A stretch of 64,000 nt of DNA, from the NCBI GenBank assembly GCA_030068075.1, contig CM057829.1, positions 79,667,132 to 79,731,131 on the forward strand, in the 5' to 3' direction. Every line of letters begins with the position of its first letter. Positions within the stretch are counted from its first letter, which is position 1. The position numbers and the translations under genes are program-made. Shown in pieces: positions 46,565 through 57,812 of this stretch. This stretch comes from Paguma larvata (Eukaryota > Chordata > Mammalia > Carnivora > Viverridae). The notes under the pieces were generated by a model. It made no database searches and was not told where the DNA came from. It saw only the letters and a list, made by a program, of their open reading frames with translations.

Positions 46565-48499
46565 CACACATAATCAGCCAACGTATAAAATTATATCAGA
46601 AGCATCAATGTGACGGGGAAAATCTTCAACTTGTGATGAGTAACCTGTGTTATTTAGATTCTGTCACCAAGACCTGAAGCTGAGTTAAGGGGAGACCCCT
46701 CTCGACACACCCACACAACCCTGATAACCGGCTACACAAGTGCGCAATTTTAACATTAGCAAATATTTGGGGCACTTCAAAGGCTGAGGCAGCAAATCCC
46801 CTGGGAGAGAGTTGAGGTCCCCCGGGGATGCTGTGGGGGCTGGAATTCTCCTCCCCCTAGTGTTCAATGACAAATGGAAATATGTCACTGAGTCCAAAAG
46901 CAAGAGGGACTGTTTCCCATCTTAGAACCGGGTTAGACAAAGAGGACCTATAGCCCTGTGACCCCGTATTGTCTTACAAATGAAGGGGTGGATTTTATTG
47001 AAAGAATATAATTCATTGTTTGGAGCAATGTTCTTTGAGGAGCCTGCTTCAGAAATCATATTATTTAAGTCAAGTGGAGAGAAAACAGGAAAAAAAAATA
47101 GAGCAACTGTTTACAAGTCATTTTTAAAACTTTGCTTTGTTCCACTTGAATAATTTTAATCTCCATTTTAAGCAGTTAAATTAAAATGCACCTGTACTGT
47201 AAATCATGAGAGAACACACCTGCTCTTCAAATATGACTTGAAAATAATTTAATTCCCCCCATGCTCTCATTTTATATTTAATTAGGAAAGTGAGAAGAAA
47301 AATTGAATAAGCTCAAATTCTGACCCATAACTGATAAATCTTAAGGAAATCATCGACGAGCATTAAAGACAAGTGTCACTTTTAAACATATACCCATAAT
47401 CCAAAACACACCCAGTACTAGAAGGTGGGAGTAATCACACTTCATTCAGCATCACAATAACAAGGAGGCACTTTACATAATAACAAGGCTGTCCACCATT
47501 GCAATAAATGCACAAAACTTTTAGTCTGTAGGAGCTATGTCCTAAGTTAATGTCACATTCTCCACTCTAAAGTAAGTTTAATATGCTATTAATAATAGCA
47601 ACAACATTCTTTGTCCACTGGGGCCAAAGAAACTATCGAAGTATTTCCCCACATGCTTTCATTTCCCATGTAACTAGCCAAGGGCCATCCTGAGTCAGAG
47701 CACAGAAAAACAGAGCATTTATTCCTCTGTCCAGTCTGCTGAAGTCTGGCAACTCTTCTACGTCTAAATATAAAACACACATTTTTAAATAATTATCAAC
47801 TTTAATAAGCTGCAGAGGTAGACACTGAAGTCTTCTGTGTTGGCAAATCCTAGAACTATACTTCCTTCACACAGAAAGTTTCTGGATAAATATCTGCCTT
47901 AACATTTATTCCTAAAAACAGTTAGCAAAGCTACAATTGCCTTCTTTGCAAGAATGCAAATTTGAATGCCAGCAGATTACCCTAGACAAAGGAAAGAGGG
48001 GTGGAGGAAGGCTCAGTAAAATGTTGAGAACTTTCCTTATAGATTTGGGGACATAATTACCTACCATGTACCCCCATCTTCCTTTCCTTATCCCCCAGTA
48101 AATACACCACCAGTTATCACCCTTTATTGTATCTTAGTATAAGGGTGCCAAGCTAATAATCTCATCTTATTTTCTACTATCATCTGCCAGAACATCTCTC
48201 AGAGAATAAAAAGTAAAACCATAAGAGAAACCTGAGTGATACAATTCAGTATTTCAGTATCTTAACCCTTTCAAATTCTATCTAGATGAAAAAGTTTACT
48301 ATCTCTTCATTCACCCTTCCAAAAATGTTAAGGCAGTAAAATCCCTCCACCTTGGCTCCTTTTGTAATGGCTGCCTTCATGTTTATTTTCATACAGTATG
48401 TGAGGTATCAAAAGTCTGAAATTTTTACTTTTCTTCAAAAGAGTATCACAAAGCCAAAATTTGCCATATCTATAAGACAATTTAATAATTAAGCTGCTT

Positions 48500-49010
48500 T
48501 CATAATTCTACTCCTACGTACATGTTTGACAGAAGTGCGTCATGTGTGTTCATCCAAAGATATGTTCTGGAATGTTCAACGACAGTGCTATAATGGCGAA
48601 AAAACTGAGAGTCACACAGTGAATAAACAGTGGTACATTCACGGAATAGAGTATTATGTAGCACTGAGAATCAAAACTTGACCATTATATGCAACACATT
48701 AATGGATTTCGCAAACCTATTATTGAATGAAAGAAGCCAGACACAAAATCGCATATACCATATGATTTCATTTATACAAAGTTCAAAAGGAGGCAAGGCA
48801 AATCCATGCTCTTAAAAATCAGAGAAGTGGCCACCACAGGTGGGGTAGTCAATAAAAGGCAGCACAAGAGATTTCTGGGGTAGTATTGGTAATGTTCTGT
48901 GTCTTAATCTGGAGCTCAGTTCCAGCAATATTCACTCTGTGAAATTCATCAGTATAATGAATGTATGTGATATGTGCATTTTTCTCAATTTGTAATGGAA
49001 ATTAAAGTTA
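48500..49010 (+). mobile_element. Old L1 3' end, sense
   Basis: 'gtggtacattcacggaatag', 'agtattatgtagcactgaga', 'gaaagaagccagacacaaaa' and 'gatttcatttatacaaagtt' are diagnostic of L1M-type ORF2 end/3' UTR. Confidence 0.84.
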
Positions 49011-49399
49011 AATAAGATAAAACTAGCTTCTCTCAAGAAATAGATCTACAGGTGTGAAAATTCGAGTAGCTCTACATAGAAAAATGGAGCCAAAAAGCTA
49101 GATTCGAACTCAAGATTTTACTATTAATTATGCAATTTCGGCCTCTCTGACTTTTGCATCTATAAAATGGAGTGATCAGCAAATGTCAAATGATAGGACA
49201 GTGCATTTTTAGCAAAAAAGATATACAAATGTTTATTACCATTGCCTGAATATTAAATGATATTATTCTTACCCAAGACTTTTTTAAGGTATAATGTTGT
49301 ATACAAATGTCAGTATAAATGTAACTGACAATATGGCATTACCAATTTTCCTATTTGAAGAACTTCCTAACAATTAAAGATATGCAACATTTATTCTAC
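49011..49399. other. Mostly unassigned; possible MIR core near 49085-49175
   Basis: 'gattcgaactcaagatttta' and 'tgcatctataaaatggagtg' are MIR-like. The rest is AT-rich and unassigned. Confidence 0.4.
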
Positions 49400-49860
49400 T
49401 TAACACCTTATACTCCTAAATTCTCTGATTTACCTCTTCTTCTCACTGACCTCTCAACTGTCTTATGCTTTCCTATCTTTTCCCTCTTCTTCCCACTCTA
49501 ACACCTCTTCCTAATTGGCTATGCCCCCATTCCCGCTCCCTATTGGGATTCTACCCGCTCTTCAGTGAAATCACTCCTGGTTAAATCACTCTTCCTGTGG
49601 GAAATCCCTCCAGGCCATGGTGACTTTTCTGTCTTTTTCCACTTAGTGCCTCTCCCATCCATTTGTGACAGTTCTTAGATAAGAGCACTGAATAGCTATT
49701 TGCTTCTCATACCATGACTTAAGAAGTCACAGGTTCATATCTTGCCTCCCCAGTAGGCTATATTTTTTTCCTAAAGGCAGAGACCTGTGTGATATTTATT
49801 TTAATGCCCCTCAATGGTCTGTACATTGTAGGTATTAAATAAAGGCTTGCTACACCAATG
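49400..49860 (+). mobile_element. L2 LINE 3' part, sense
   Basis: 'ttcctgtgggaaatccctcc', 'aaaggcagagacctgtgtga' and 'gtaggtattaaataaaggct' follow the order of the L2 3' end, which ends in the ATAAA-containing terminus. Confidence 0.68.
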
Positions 49861-50040
49861 CTCTTTTTATAGGTTCAGGAAAGCAGGCATCTCTGAAAGT
49901 AGGGCAAAGGTGCAGACCGGGATTTCTTCTTAGAGTAAGTGGATTCTGTCAGTGGCCTCTCATCTCTCAAAGTTTCTGCTAAGCTCTGATCTTTTTTTTC
50001 TCTGAGAGCTCTCAATCACTCTACAGTTTAGAGTCTAGAC

Positions 50041-50293
50041 CAGCACTATCAAATAGAAATAAAATGTGAGCCACATATGTAATTAAAAATGTTCTAGGAG
50101 GCACATTTTTTAAAAGAGTAAAAATAAACAGGTAAAATTAATAGTACTTTTACTTAACCTTATATATACAAATATTATAATTTCAACATGTAACCAGTGG
50201 AAGAAATTATTAGAACACATCGTAATTTGGACTAGCCACATTTCAAATTCAAAAGCCACATGTAACTAGTGACTATCATATTGGACAGCACAG
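50041..50293. mobile_element. hAT-type non-autonomous DNA transposon
   Basis: Left end 'cagcactatcaaatagaaat' and right end 'atattggacagcacag' form terminal inverted repeats. Internal 'gtgagccacatatgtaatt' and 'aagccacatgtaactagtga' are typical of this mammalian MITE-like family. I do not name the exact family. Confidence 0.78.
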
Positions 50294-50559
50294 GCTGGAG
50301 TCTAGGCTAGAATATACGATTCTGAACCATTCTGAGAAAACCTTAGATTAGGTAAACCCTGTAGAGATATAGAGATATGTAATACTCTTCCTAAACTTTG
50401 CTTTTAAAAATTGACGAATATATTTTAAACAATTGTATTTTAAGCCATAACTTCAACATCAATCCACATTTACTCAGCATTTAAAATGGTGATCTAATAA
50501 TCTAAAATTCAGTAAGGTGCTATGATGATTAAAAATAAAGTTGTAAATTAAAAAATTTT

Positions 50560-50660
50560 TGGACGCTGGGACTGTCTTATTCATAGCACTCAGCCCAGAG
50601 CTTTGCACAGAGGAAGTGCTCAGTATATATTCACGGCGAATGAATAAATGAACAAAATAA
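50560..50660 (+). mobile_element. L2 LINE 3' terminus, sense
   Basis: 'ggaagtgctcagtatatatt' and the terminal 'gaatgaataaatgaac' match the L2 3' end. Confidence 0.68.
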
Positions 50661-51370
50661 ACAAGCAAACAAGCTGGGAGAAAAAAGTCCAGTCTTCCAC
50701 CTCACAGCCAGTTACAGATATGGTGGAATATGGTGACATTTGTTCACATTTATTTATGGATTAAGAAATCAAAACTTGAAGAATCTCACCAAGGTGGAAT
50801 TTAGATTCATTTTAACATCCAGTCCTATAAAATGACAGGAGATCCTGGTGAATAAAAATTAAAACATAACTACAATGCACAAAAGTTATTAAAATGTCTA
50901 TAGTGCTTTATCATTTTGTAAAGCCATTTGTCACACATTATCTAGATAACATACATACACCAAATATTACCTAATCCAACTATCAAAGTATAGTCTCCTT
51001 TTCTTATATGCTAAAAGAAAATAGATGGTGAAATACGTACTTAAACCAAATAACTCATGGTTACATGGCCTTAAAGAACATTTTTTATTCATGAGATCAT
51101 GTTTTCCCATTCATTTTTGCCATACACTGCGGCATATTTTATATCTGATTGTAAGTCATTTGTGAACTTCTTTATTTTGGAATTTTATGACTATCATGTT
51201 AAGTATTTGTTTCACTATGGACATCAAAAGAATAAGTGACTAATTACATTAAGGGGAAAAGATGAAATGAATCATGGATTCCACTCAAACTGCAGCAGTT
51301 AAAAGGGTAAATAGCAAAATATTTAAGGAAAAAAGAGATAAGCTTAAGTTAGTCATGGTCTTTTGAAGTT
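50661..51370. other. No recognised feature
   Basis: AT-rich, unassigned. Confidence 0.4.
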
Positions 51371-51384
51371 AAAAAGGTAAAACC

Positions 51385-51594
51385 AGGGGTGCCTGAGTGG
51401 CTCAGTCAGTGAAGTATTTGATTCTTGATCTTGGCTCAGGTCATGATCTCATGGTTTGAGTTCAAGCCCCGCGTAGGGCTCTGCATTGACAGTGCAGAGC
51501 CTTCTTAGGATTCTCTCACTCTCCCTGTCTCTCTGCTCTTCCCCCATTCATACTTGCACCCTCTCTCTCTCTCAAAAATAAATACATATTTTTT
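51385..51594 (+). mobile_element. Felid SINEC
   Basis: Head 'ggggtgcctgagtggctcag'; flanks aaaaaggtaaa at 51371-51381 and about 51595-51605. Body has 'gcattgacagtgcagagcc', a variant shared with a few other diverged copies. Confidence 0.94.
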
Positions 51595-51791
51595 AAAAAG
51601 GTAAAGGAATTTTACTTGCCTGATCTCAGATCTAGATTCTTGAAGATAAGAGGTACTGTGGAGAATCACTATAAAATATTCAGACTTTGAAGGTTCCCAT
51701 AAGGTCAAAATATGGAATGCATACAAGCAAAAAGTAGGCTAAATATAAACTCAATGTATTATGAGATATTTTTTTAAATGTCTCTTTCAAA

Positions 51792-51847
51792 TATTCATTC
51801 ATTCATCCATTCATTCATTCATTCATTCATTCATTCATTCATTCATT
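51792..51847. repeat. Microsatellite (ATTC)n grown from a SINE tail
   Basis: About thirteen ATTC units with one ATCC, continuous with the complement of the SINE's AAATAAATAAA tail. Confidence 0.96.
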
Positions 51848-52040
51848 TATTTATTTTGAGAGAGAGAGAGACAGCATGTGCGAGCGGGGAAGGGGCAGAG
51901 AAAGAGAGAGAGAGAATCTCAAGCAGGCTCCATGCTCAGCACCGAGCCCAAGGCGGAGCTCGATCTCACAACTGTGAGATAATGACATAAGCTGAAATCA
52001 AGAGTTGGATGCTTAACTGACTGAGCCACCCAGGAGCCCC
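51846..52040 (-). mobile_element. SINEC, antisense, with expanded tail
   Basis: The complement of the head ends 'gagccacccaggagccccc'. Flanks ttcaaatattc (before the ATTC array) and cttgagtattc (52041 on) look like a worn target duplication, placing the microsatellite inside the insertion. Confidence 0.93.
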
Positions 52041-52294
52041 CTTGAGTATTCTTAACAGGTATTCAGAACCTTAACCTAGTATGGAAAAAAATAACTTGAA
52101 GAAATTAACAGAATTTTTAAAGCAGAATCTAGTCCTATATATTAAAAAGAAAAAACACTTATGTTTTAATTGTTATAAGCTGCCCCAAAACATAAGCAAC
52201 CTAACTTTCGCTTTAGTAGAAAAATGGACAAATCCATTTCTAACTAGCAACAAATATTCATTTGAGTTTATATACATATAAATACTTAGGCATT
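52041..52294. other. No recognised feature
   Basis: AT-rich, unassigned. Confidence 0.38.
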
Positions 52295-52530
52295 TTATTT
52301 TTTAAACAATTAAAAATTAAGATGACATTGACAAATAACATTAGTTTCAGGTATATAACATAGTGGTTCGATATTTGTATATTGGTGAAATGATTACAAG
52401 TTTAGTTAATATCCATCACCAAACAGTTACAAATTTAGTTCTTCTTGTGATGAGAACTTTTAGGATCTACTCTCTTAGCAGCATTCAAACACACATTACA
52501 GTTATTATTAATTATAATTGGGCATTTAAA
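52295..52530 (-). mobile_element. L1 3' UTR fragment, antisense
   Basis: 'aacattagtttcaggtatat', 'aacatagtggttcgatattt' and 'ttgtgatgagaacttttagg' are the complement of the L1MA/L1MB 3' UTR. Confidence 0.83.
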
Positions 52531-52635
52531 TTAATAATGTTACATATAAACTGGTAATTTTTAGTTGAGTAGGCAATTTACTAAATAAAATCACTGAATC
52601 TTAAGAATTACGGAGAGAGGTCTTAGATACATTCA

Positions 52636-52775
52636 GCCCTGTGCCTCTCATACTTTAATGTGTATATGATGCAGATTGTGATTTAGTAGGCAGGGGTTGG
52701 GTCTAAGACTCTGCATTCTAACAAGCTCCAAATGATGTGATTCTGTTGGCCTGGACACCAGGTGTAAGGTAGCCG
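52636..52775 (+). mobile_element. MER5-like hAT fragment
   Basis: 'tgcctctcatactttaatgt', 'ggttgggtctaagactctgc' and 'attctaacaagctccaaatg' fit MER5A/B. Internal deletion and missing right terminus. Confidence 0.65.
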
Positions 52776-53140
52776 GGCTCTAGGGAAGCCTACGGAAGGT
52801 CCAACAGACTCAGATTGGGCATCTCCGGTAAATAGAAACTGAAATTTCCTTCAGGAATCGGACTTGTGGGAGAGCAGCAAAGAAAGTCTGCTTCCTCTCC
52901 TAATGGTGAAAGACATCCAGTCTCTCCCTACATCTCTTTTCCATGTTAAACATCCCCACTTCCTTGGCTTCTGTTAGAACTGACCATTTTCTGAATGCCT
53001 ATACATCTTGATTACAGAGGACACGCCCACTGTGGTCAATAGCTTCCTCAAAATAGTCCCTTGGGACCAGGCATAGTATTTCAGGGGACAACCAGGCCTA
53101 AGAACAGTTGAGAAGGACCACCGCATTGCTCAATCTAAGC
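52776..53140. other. No recognised feature
   Basis: Unassigned sequence. Confidence 0.38.
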
Positions 53141-53153
53141 AGGACAGGTCTTG

Positions 53154-53349
53154 AGGCACCTGGGTGGCTTGGCTGGTTGAGCGTCCAACTTCCGCTCAGG
53201 TCTGAGTTCAAGTGCCACATCGGGCTCTGTGTTGACAGCTCAGAGCCTGGAGCCTGCTTCGGATTCTGTGTCTCCCTCTCTCTCTGCCCCTCTCCCTCTC
53301 ATGGTCTGTCTCTCTCTCAAAAATGAATAAAACATTTAAAAAAGTATAT
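53154..53349 (+). mobile_element. Felid SINEC, with a short internal deletion
   Basis: Head 'aggcacctgggtggcttggc'. About 20 bases are missing after 'gctcaggt', including the 'catgatctca' block. Flanks aggacaggtctt (53141-53152) and aggacagccctctt (53350 on). Confidence 0.93.
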
Positions 53350-53639
53350 AGGACAGCCCTCTTAATGTGGTTCGAGGTGATGTCATCTCCCGCTAGGAAC
53401 CAAGGAACCATACCAGCTGAGGCTCACGATCTCAATGGAGAAGCTGGTACCAAGCAGGTGTACAAATTCTGTACTCGAACAACTTATTTTTTTTAACCCA
53501 AATGTAGGAATTTGCATTTATTCCTGTTATATATCATTATGTTGCTTTGGGCTTTGCATTCTCTGAGGTAATGTTAAAATAACAGACCAAATCAGAAATA
53601 TTTTCAGAAAATAACAACTCACAAAATTCTTTTTAAAAT

Positions 53640-54840
53640 TAACTATCTAATATGTCATACGTATACATGTATGCAAAAAACATACACAGCTAAAAAAATT
53701 AATTATAAAAGAGTATCCTTGGGACCACTCTTCAGTTTGGAAAATAAAACATTTCCAGGGCCTTGGAAGCCCCTAATGAGCCGTTTGCCATCGTGTCCCA
53801 CTCCATCACCTCTGGAGGCAATGGCTACGTTGATTTTTTCCGGTGACAATCATTCCCTTAATGTTCTTCATGGTTTTATCATCTGTATATGCATCCCTAA
53901 ACAGTGTATTTAGTTTTACATGCTTTTGAACTTTACAAAAATGGAATCATACTGTACATACTCTTCTGTGTCTTGCTTATTTTATTCAATGTTATGTTTA
54001 TAAAACTCATCCATATTGATGCATGCATTTTTTATTTGTTTAACAAACACACAGAATTTATGACATGCCAGTCGCTCTCCTGAGCATGTCACAAATATTA
54101 ACTCATTTAATCCTAACAACTCTATCAGCTAGACACTATCATTTTCCCCAATGTACAGATGAGGAAGCTGGGGTTAAGATCTTGCCCAAGATCACAAAAT
54201 CTTAAGTGTCCAAACCTGCTTTTGAACCCAGGAAGAATCCTTGACTTGAACCACTAAGAAAAGCCTCTGTACATCCTCTCCTCTGTGTGGTGTTATTAGC
54301 TCATTTCTCACTGCCAAATAGTATCCCAGTGCATAAACATAGCGAAATGTGTTGATTCAATCCAATGTTGATGGGCATTTGGGTTGTTTCCAGTTTTGCA
54401 TTTATAAACAATGCTTCTGTCAATATTCTTGTGTTTCTTAAAGCGCAGGTTAAGCATTTTTCCTAGATATATACCTAGGACCAAGACTGCTGGATTATAA
54501 GTTATTAGCAGGCTGAGCTGGTTGGGTAAGAAACTGTTTTCCAGTGTAATTGTATCAAGTTATACTCCTACCAGCTGTATACAAGATCTCCCATTCATCT
54601 ATAGCCTTGTCGGCACATACGTTTGTCAGATTTTTAAACTTCTGCCAATCCAAAGAATGTGTGTGGTATGTTAATATAAATTTAATTTGCATGTGTTCGA
54701 TTATTAAACTAACCATTTGGGTTTCTTTTGCAAAATGCTTAAGTATATAAATGCTCAGTATTTTAAAAATTGGGTTATCTGGATTTTTCTTACTGATTGA
54801 CATGTGTTCTTTACATATGCTGGAATTGTCCATATACATG
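53640..54840 (-). mobile_element. Old L1 3' region, antisense, split by a MIR-like segment
   Basis: 'cttcagtttggaaaataaaa', 'tatgcatccctaaacagtgt', 'aaaaatggaatcatactgta', 'gatgggcatttgggttgttt' and 'atatatacctaggaccaaga' are the complement of L1MC/L1ME-type 3' regions. It lies directly left of the nearly full-length L1. Confidence 0.83.
54045..54255 (-). mobile_element. MIR SINE, antisense, within old L1
   Basis: 'attaactcatttaatcctaa', 'tgtacagatgaggaagctgg' and 'cttgcccaagatcacaaaat' are an unmistakable MIR complement. L1 sequence resumes at about 54285. Confidence 0.85.
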
Positions 54841-56851
54841 TGCCACAGACAGCATCAACTTCTTTTTGTACTCTTCATTTTTTTTTAATTGAAGCATAGC
54901 CGACATACATTATATTAGTTTCAGTTGTACTCAATCATCTCTATGATAAGCGTAGTCACTCTCTGTCACAAAAGAACATTATTACAGTATTATTGACTTC
55001 ATTCTCTATGTTGCACTTTTCATCTCCATGACTTATTTATTTTACAACTGGAAGTTTGTACCTCTTATTGCCCTTCAGCTATTTCACCCATCTCTTAATC
55101 CATGTCTCCTTTGGCAACTCCCAGTTTGTTCTTTGTATTTAAGGGTCTGTTTGTTTGTTTTATTCACTTGTGTTATTTTTTAGATTCCACATGTAAGTGA
55201 AATCATATAGTATTTGTCTTTCTCTGTCTGATTTATTTCACTTAGCATAATACCTTCAAGGTCCATCCATGTTGTTGCAAATGTCAAGATTTCATTCTTT
55301 TTATGTATAAGGAATATTCCATTGCATATGCATACTACATCTTCTTTCTCCATTTGTCTACTGACAGACACTTGGGTTGCTTCCATATCTTGGCTATTTT
55401 TAAAAATGCCATATTAAACATAGGGGTGCATATATCTTTTTGAATTAGTGTTTTCATTTTCTTTGGGTAAACACCCAGTGGTGGAATGACTGGATAATAT
55501 GGTATTTCTATTTTTAATTTTTTGAGGAGTCTCCATACTGTATTCCACAGTAGTTACACCAATTTACATTCTCACTAACAGTGCTAGTGTGTTCCTTTCT
55601 CTCCATATCCTCACCAACACTTTTTATGTCTTGTCTTTTTGATACTAGCTGTTCTGACTGGTATGAGGAGATATCTCTTTGTGATTTTGATTTCCCTGAT
55701 TATTAGCGATGTTGAGCATCTTTTCGTGTGCCTGTTGGCCAAACATATGCCTTCTTCGGAAAAAAAAATCTATTCAGTTCCTCTGCCTGTTTTTTAATCA
55801 AATTGTTTGGTTTGGGGTTTTTTTTGGTGTTGAGTTGTATAAATTCTTTATATGTTTTAGATAGTAACTCCTTATGGAATATATCATTTGCAAAAAACTC
55901 CTCATGATCAGTAGTTTGCCTTTTTGTTTTATTGATGGTGTTTTTTGCTATGCAATAGCATTTTTGTTTGGTTTGTTTTGATGTAGCCCAATAGTTTATT
56001 TTTGCTTTTGTTTCCCTGCCTGAGGAGACATCCATTAATATGTTACCCAGGCTAATGCCCAAGAGATTATTGTGTATATTTTTCTTCTAGGGGTTTTATG
56101 ATTTCAGGTCTCACATTTAGGTCTTCAGTCCATTTTAAGTTTATTTTTGTATTATGGTATAAGAAAGTGGTCCAGGTTCATTCTTTTACATGTATCCGTC
56201 CAGTTTTCCCAGTACCATTTATTGAAGACACTACTTTTTCCCATTGTATATTCTTGCCTCCTTTGTCATAGATTAATTGATCATGTATGAAATAACCATA
56301 TCTGGGCTCTCTATCCTGTTACATTGATCTATGTGTCCATTTTCATGCCAGTACCATATTGTTTTACTATAGCTTTGTAGTGTATCTTGAAATCTGGGAT
56401 TGTGATACCTCCAGCTTTGTTCTTCTTTCTCAAGAATGCTTTGGCAATCTTTTGTGGTTCCATATGAATTTCAGGACTAATTATTTTAGTTTTGTGAAAA
56501 ATGCTGTTGATATTTTGGTAAGGCTTGGGTTGAATCTGTTGATTGCTTTGGGTAGTATGAACATTTTAACAATATTAATTCTTTCAATTGATGAGCATGA
56601 TATATCTTTCCATTTGTTTGTGTTGCTTTCAAGTTCCTTTACCAATGTCTTATAGAGTAGAGTAGAGTAGAGGTCTTTCACCTCCTTGGTTAAATTTATT
56701 CCTAAGTATTTTACTCTTTTTGGTGCAACTGTAATGGGATCGTGTTCTTAATTTCCCTTTCTCCTATTTTATTATCATTGTGTAGAAACACAACAGCTTT
56801 CTGTACGTTTTTGTACGTGCGACTTTACCGAATTCATTTATTCATTCTAAT

Positions 56852-56852
<1 letters not shown>

Positions 56853-56892
<40 letters not shown>
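56853..56892. repeat. (GT)n microsatellite inside L1 ORF2
   Basis: About 20 uninterrupted GT units where L1 normally has a unique reverse transcriptase sequence, 30 bases from the catalytic motif. Uninterrupted length suggests high variability. Confidence 0.97.
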
Positions 56893-57577
56893 TCTTTAGT
56901 ATTTTCTATATATAGTGTCATATCATCTATAAATAATGAAGTTTTACTCCTTCCCTACCAATTTGGATGCCTTTTATTTCTTCTACTTGTTTGACTATTG
57001 CAGCTAGGACTTAAAGTACTATGTTGAATAAAAGTTGTGAGAGTGGATATTGTTATCTTTGTCTTGATCTTAAAGGAAAAAATTTCAGTTTTTCATCATT
57101 AAATATGCAGTTAGCTGTGGATTTTTCATATACAGCCTTTCTTCTGTTGAAGTATGCTCCCTCTAAGCCAATTTTATTAAGTGGATGTTGAATTTAGCCC
57201 AATGCTTTTTCTGCATCTTCTGAGATGATCATATGATTTTTAGCCTTCCTCTTGTTAATGTGATATATCACATTGACTGATATGTGAATATTTAACCACC
57301 TTTGCATTCCAAGAATTAATCCCACTTGTTCATGGTGAATGGTCCTTCGAGTGTATGGTTGTATTCAATTTGTCAACGTTTGTTGAGGATTTTTGCATCT
57401 ATGTTCATCAGGGATATTGGTCTGTAATTTTCCTTTTTTGTTGTGTCTTTGGTTTGGGTTATTAGGGTAATCTGGATGTTTTCCTTGCAGAATGAATCTG
57501 GAAGGTTTCCTTCCTCTTCTATTTTTTGGAATATTTTGAGAAGAATAGACATTAACTTTTCTTTAAATGTTTGGTAG

Positions 57578-57768
57578 GGGGCGCCTGGGTGGCTCAGTTG
57601 GTTAAGCGGCCGATTTCAGCTCAGGTCATGATCTCACGGTCTGTGAGTTCGAGCCCTGCGTCGGGCTCTGTGCTGACAGCTCAGAGCCTGCAGCCTGCTT
57701 CTGATTCTGTGTCTCCCTCTCTCTCTGCTCCTCCCCTGTTCATACTATGTCTCTATGTCTCTCAAAAA

Positions 57769-57809
<41 letters not shown>
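57578..57809 (+). mobile_element. Felid SINEC, full length, inside L1 ORF2
   Basis: Perfect 13-base duplication aaatgtttggtag at 57565-57577 and 57810-57822. Close to the family consensus, suggesting a young copy. Confidence 0.97.
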
Positions 57810-57811
<2 letters not shown>

Positions 57812-57812
57812 A
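57764..57812. repeat. (AAAT)n microsatellite in a SINE tail
   Basis: About twelve AAAT units, uninterrupted, forming the whole 3' tail of the SINE. Confidence 0.96.

Larger units (their letters stand above)
45867..48499. other. 2.6 kb repeat-poor block with a GAAA array and a CpG cluster
   Basis: No interspersed repeat that I recognise. From about 47030 to 47330 the DNA is AT-rich with many TAAT/ATTA cores, reminiscent of conserved non-coding elements, but conservation cannot be judged from one sequence. A GAAA array lies at 46223-46261. Confidence 0.48.
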
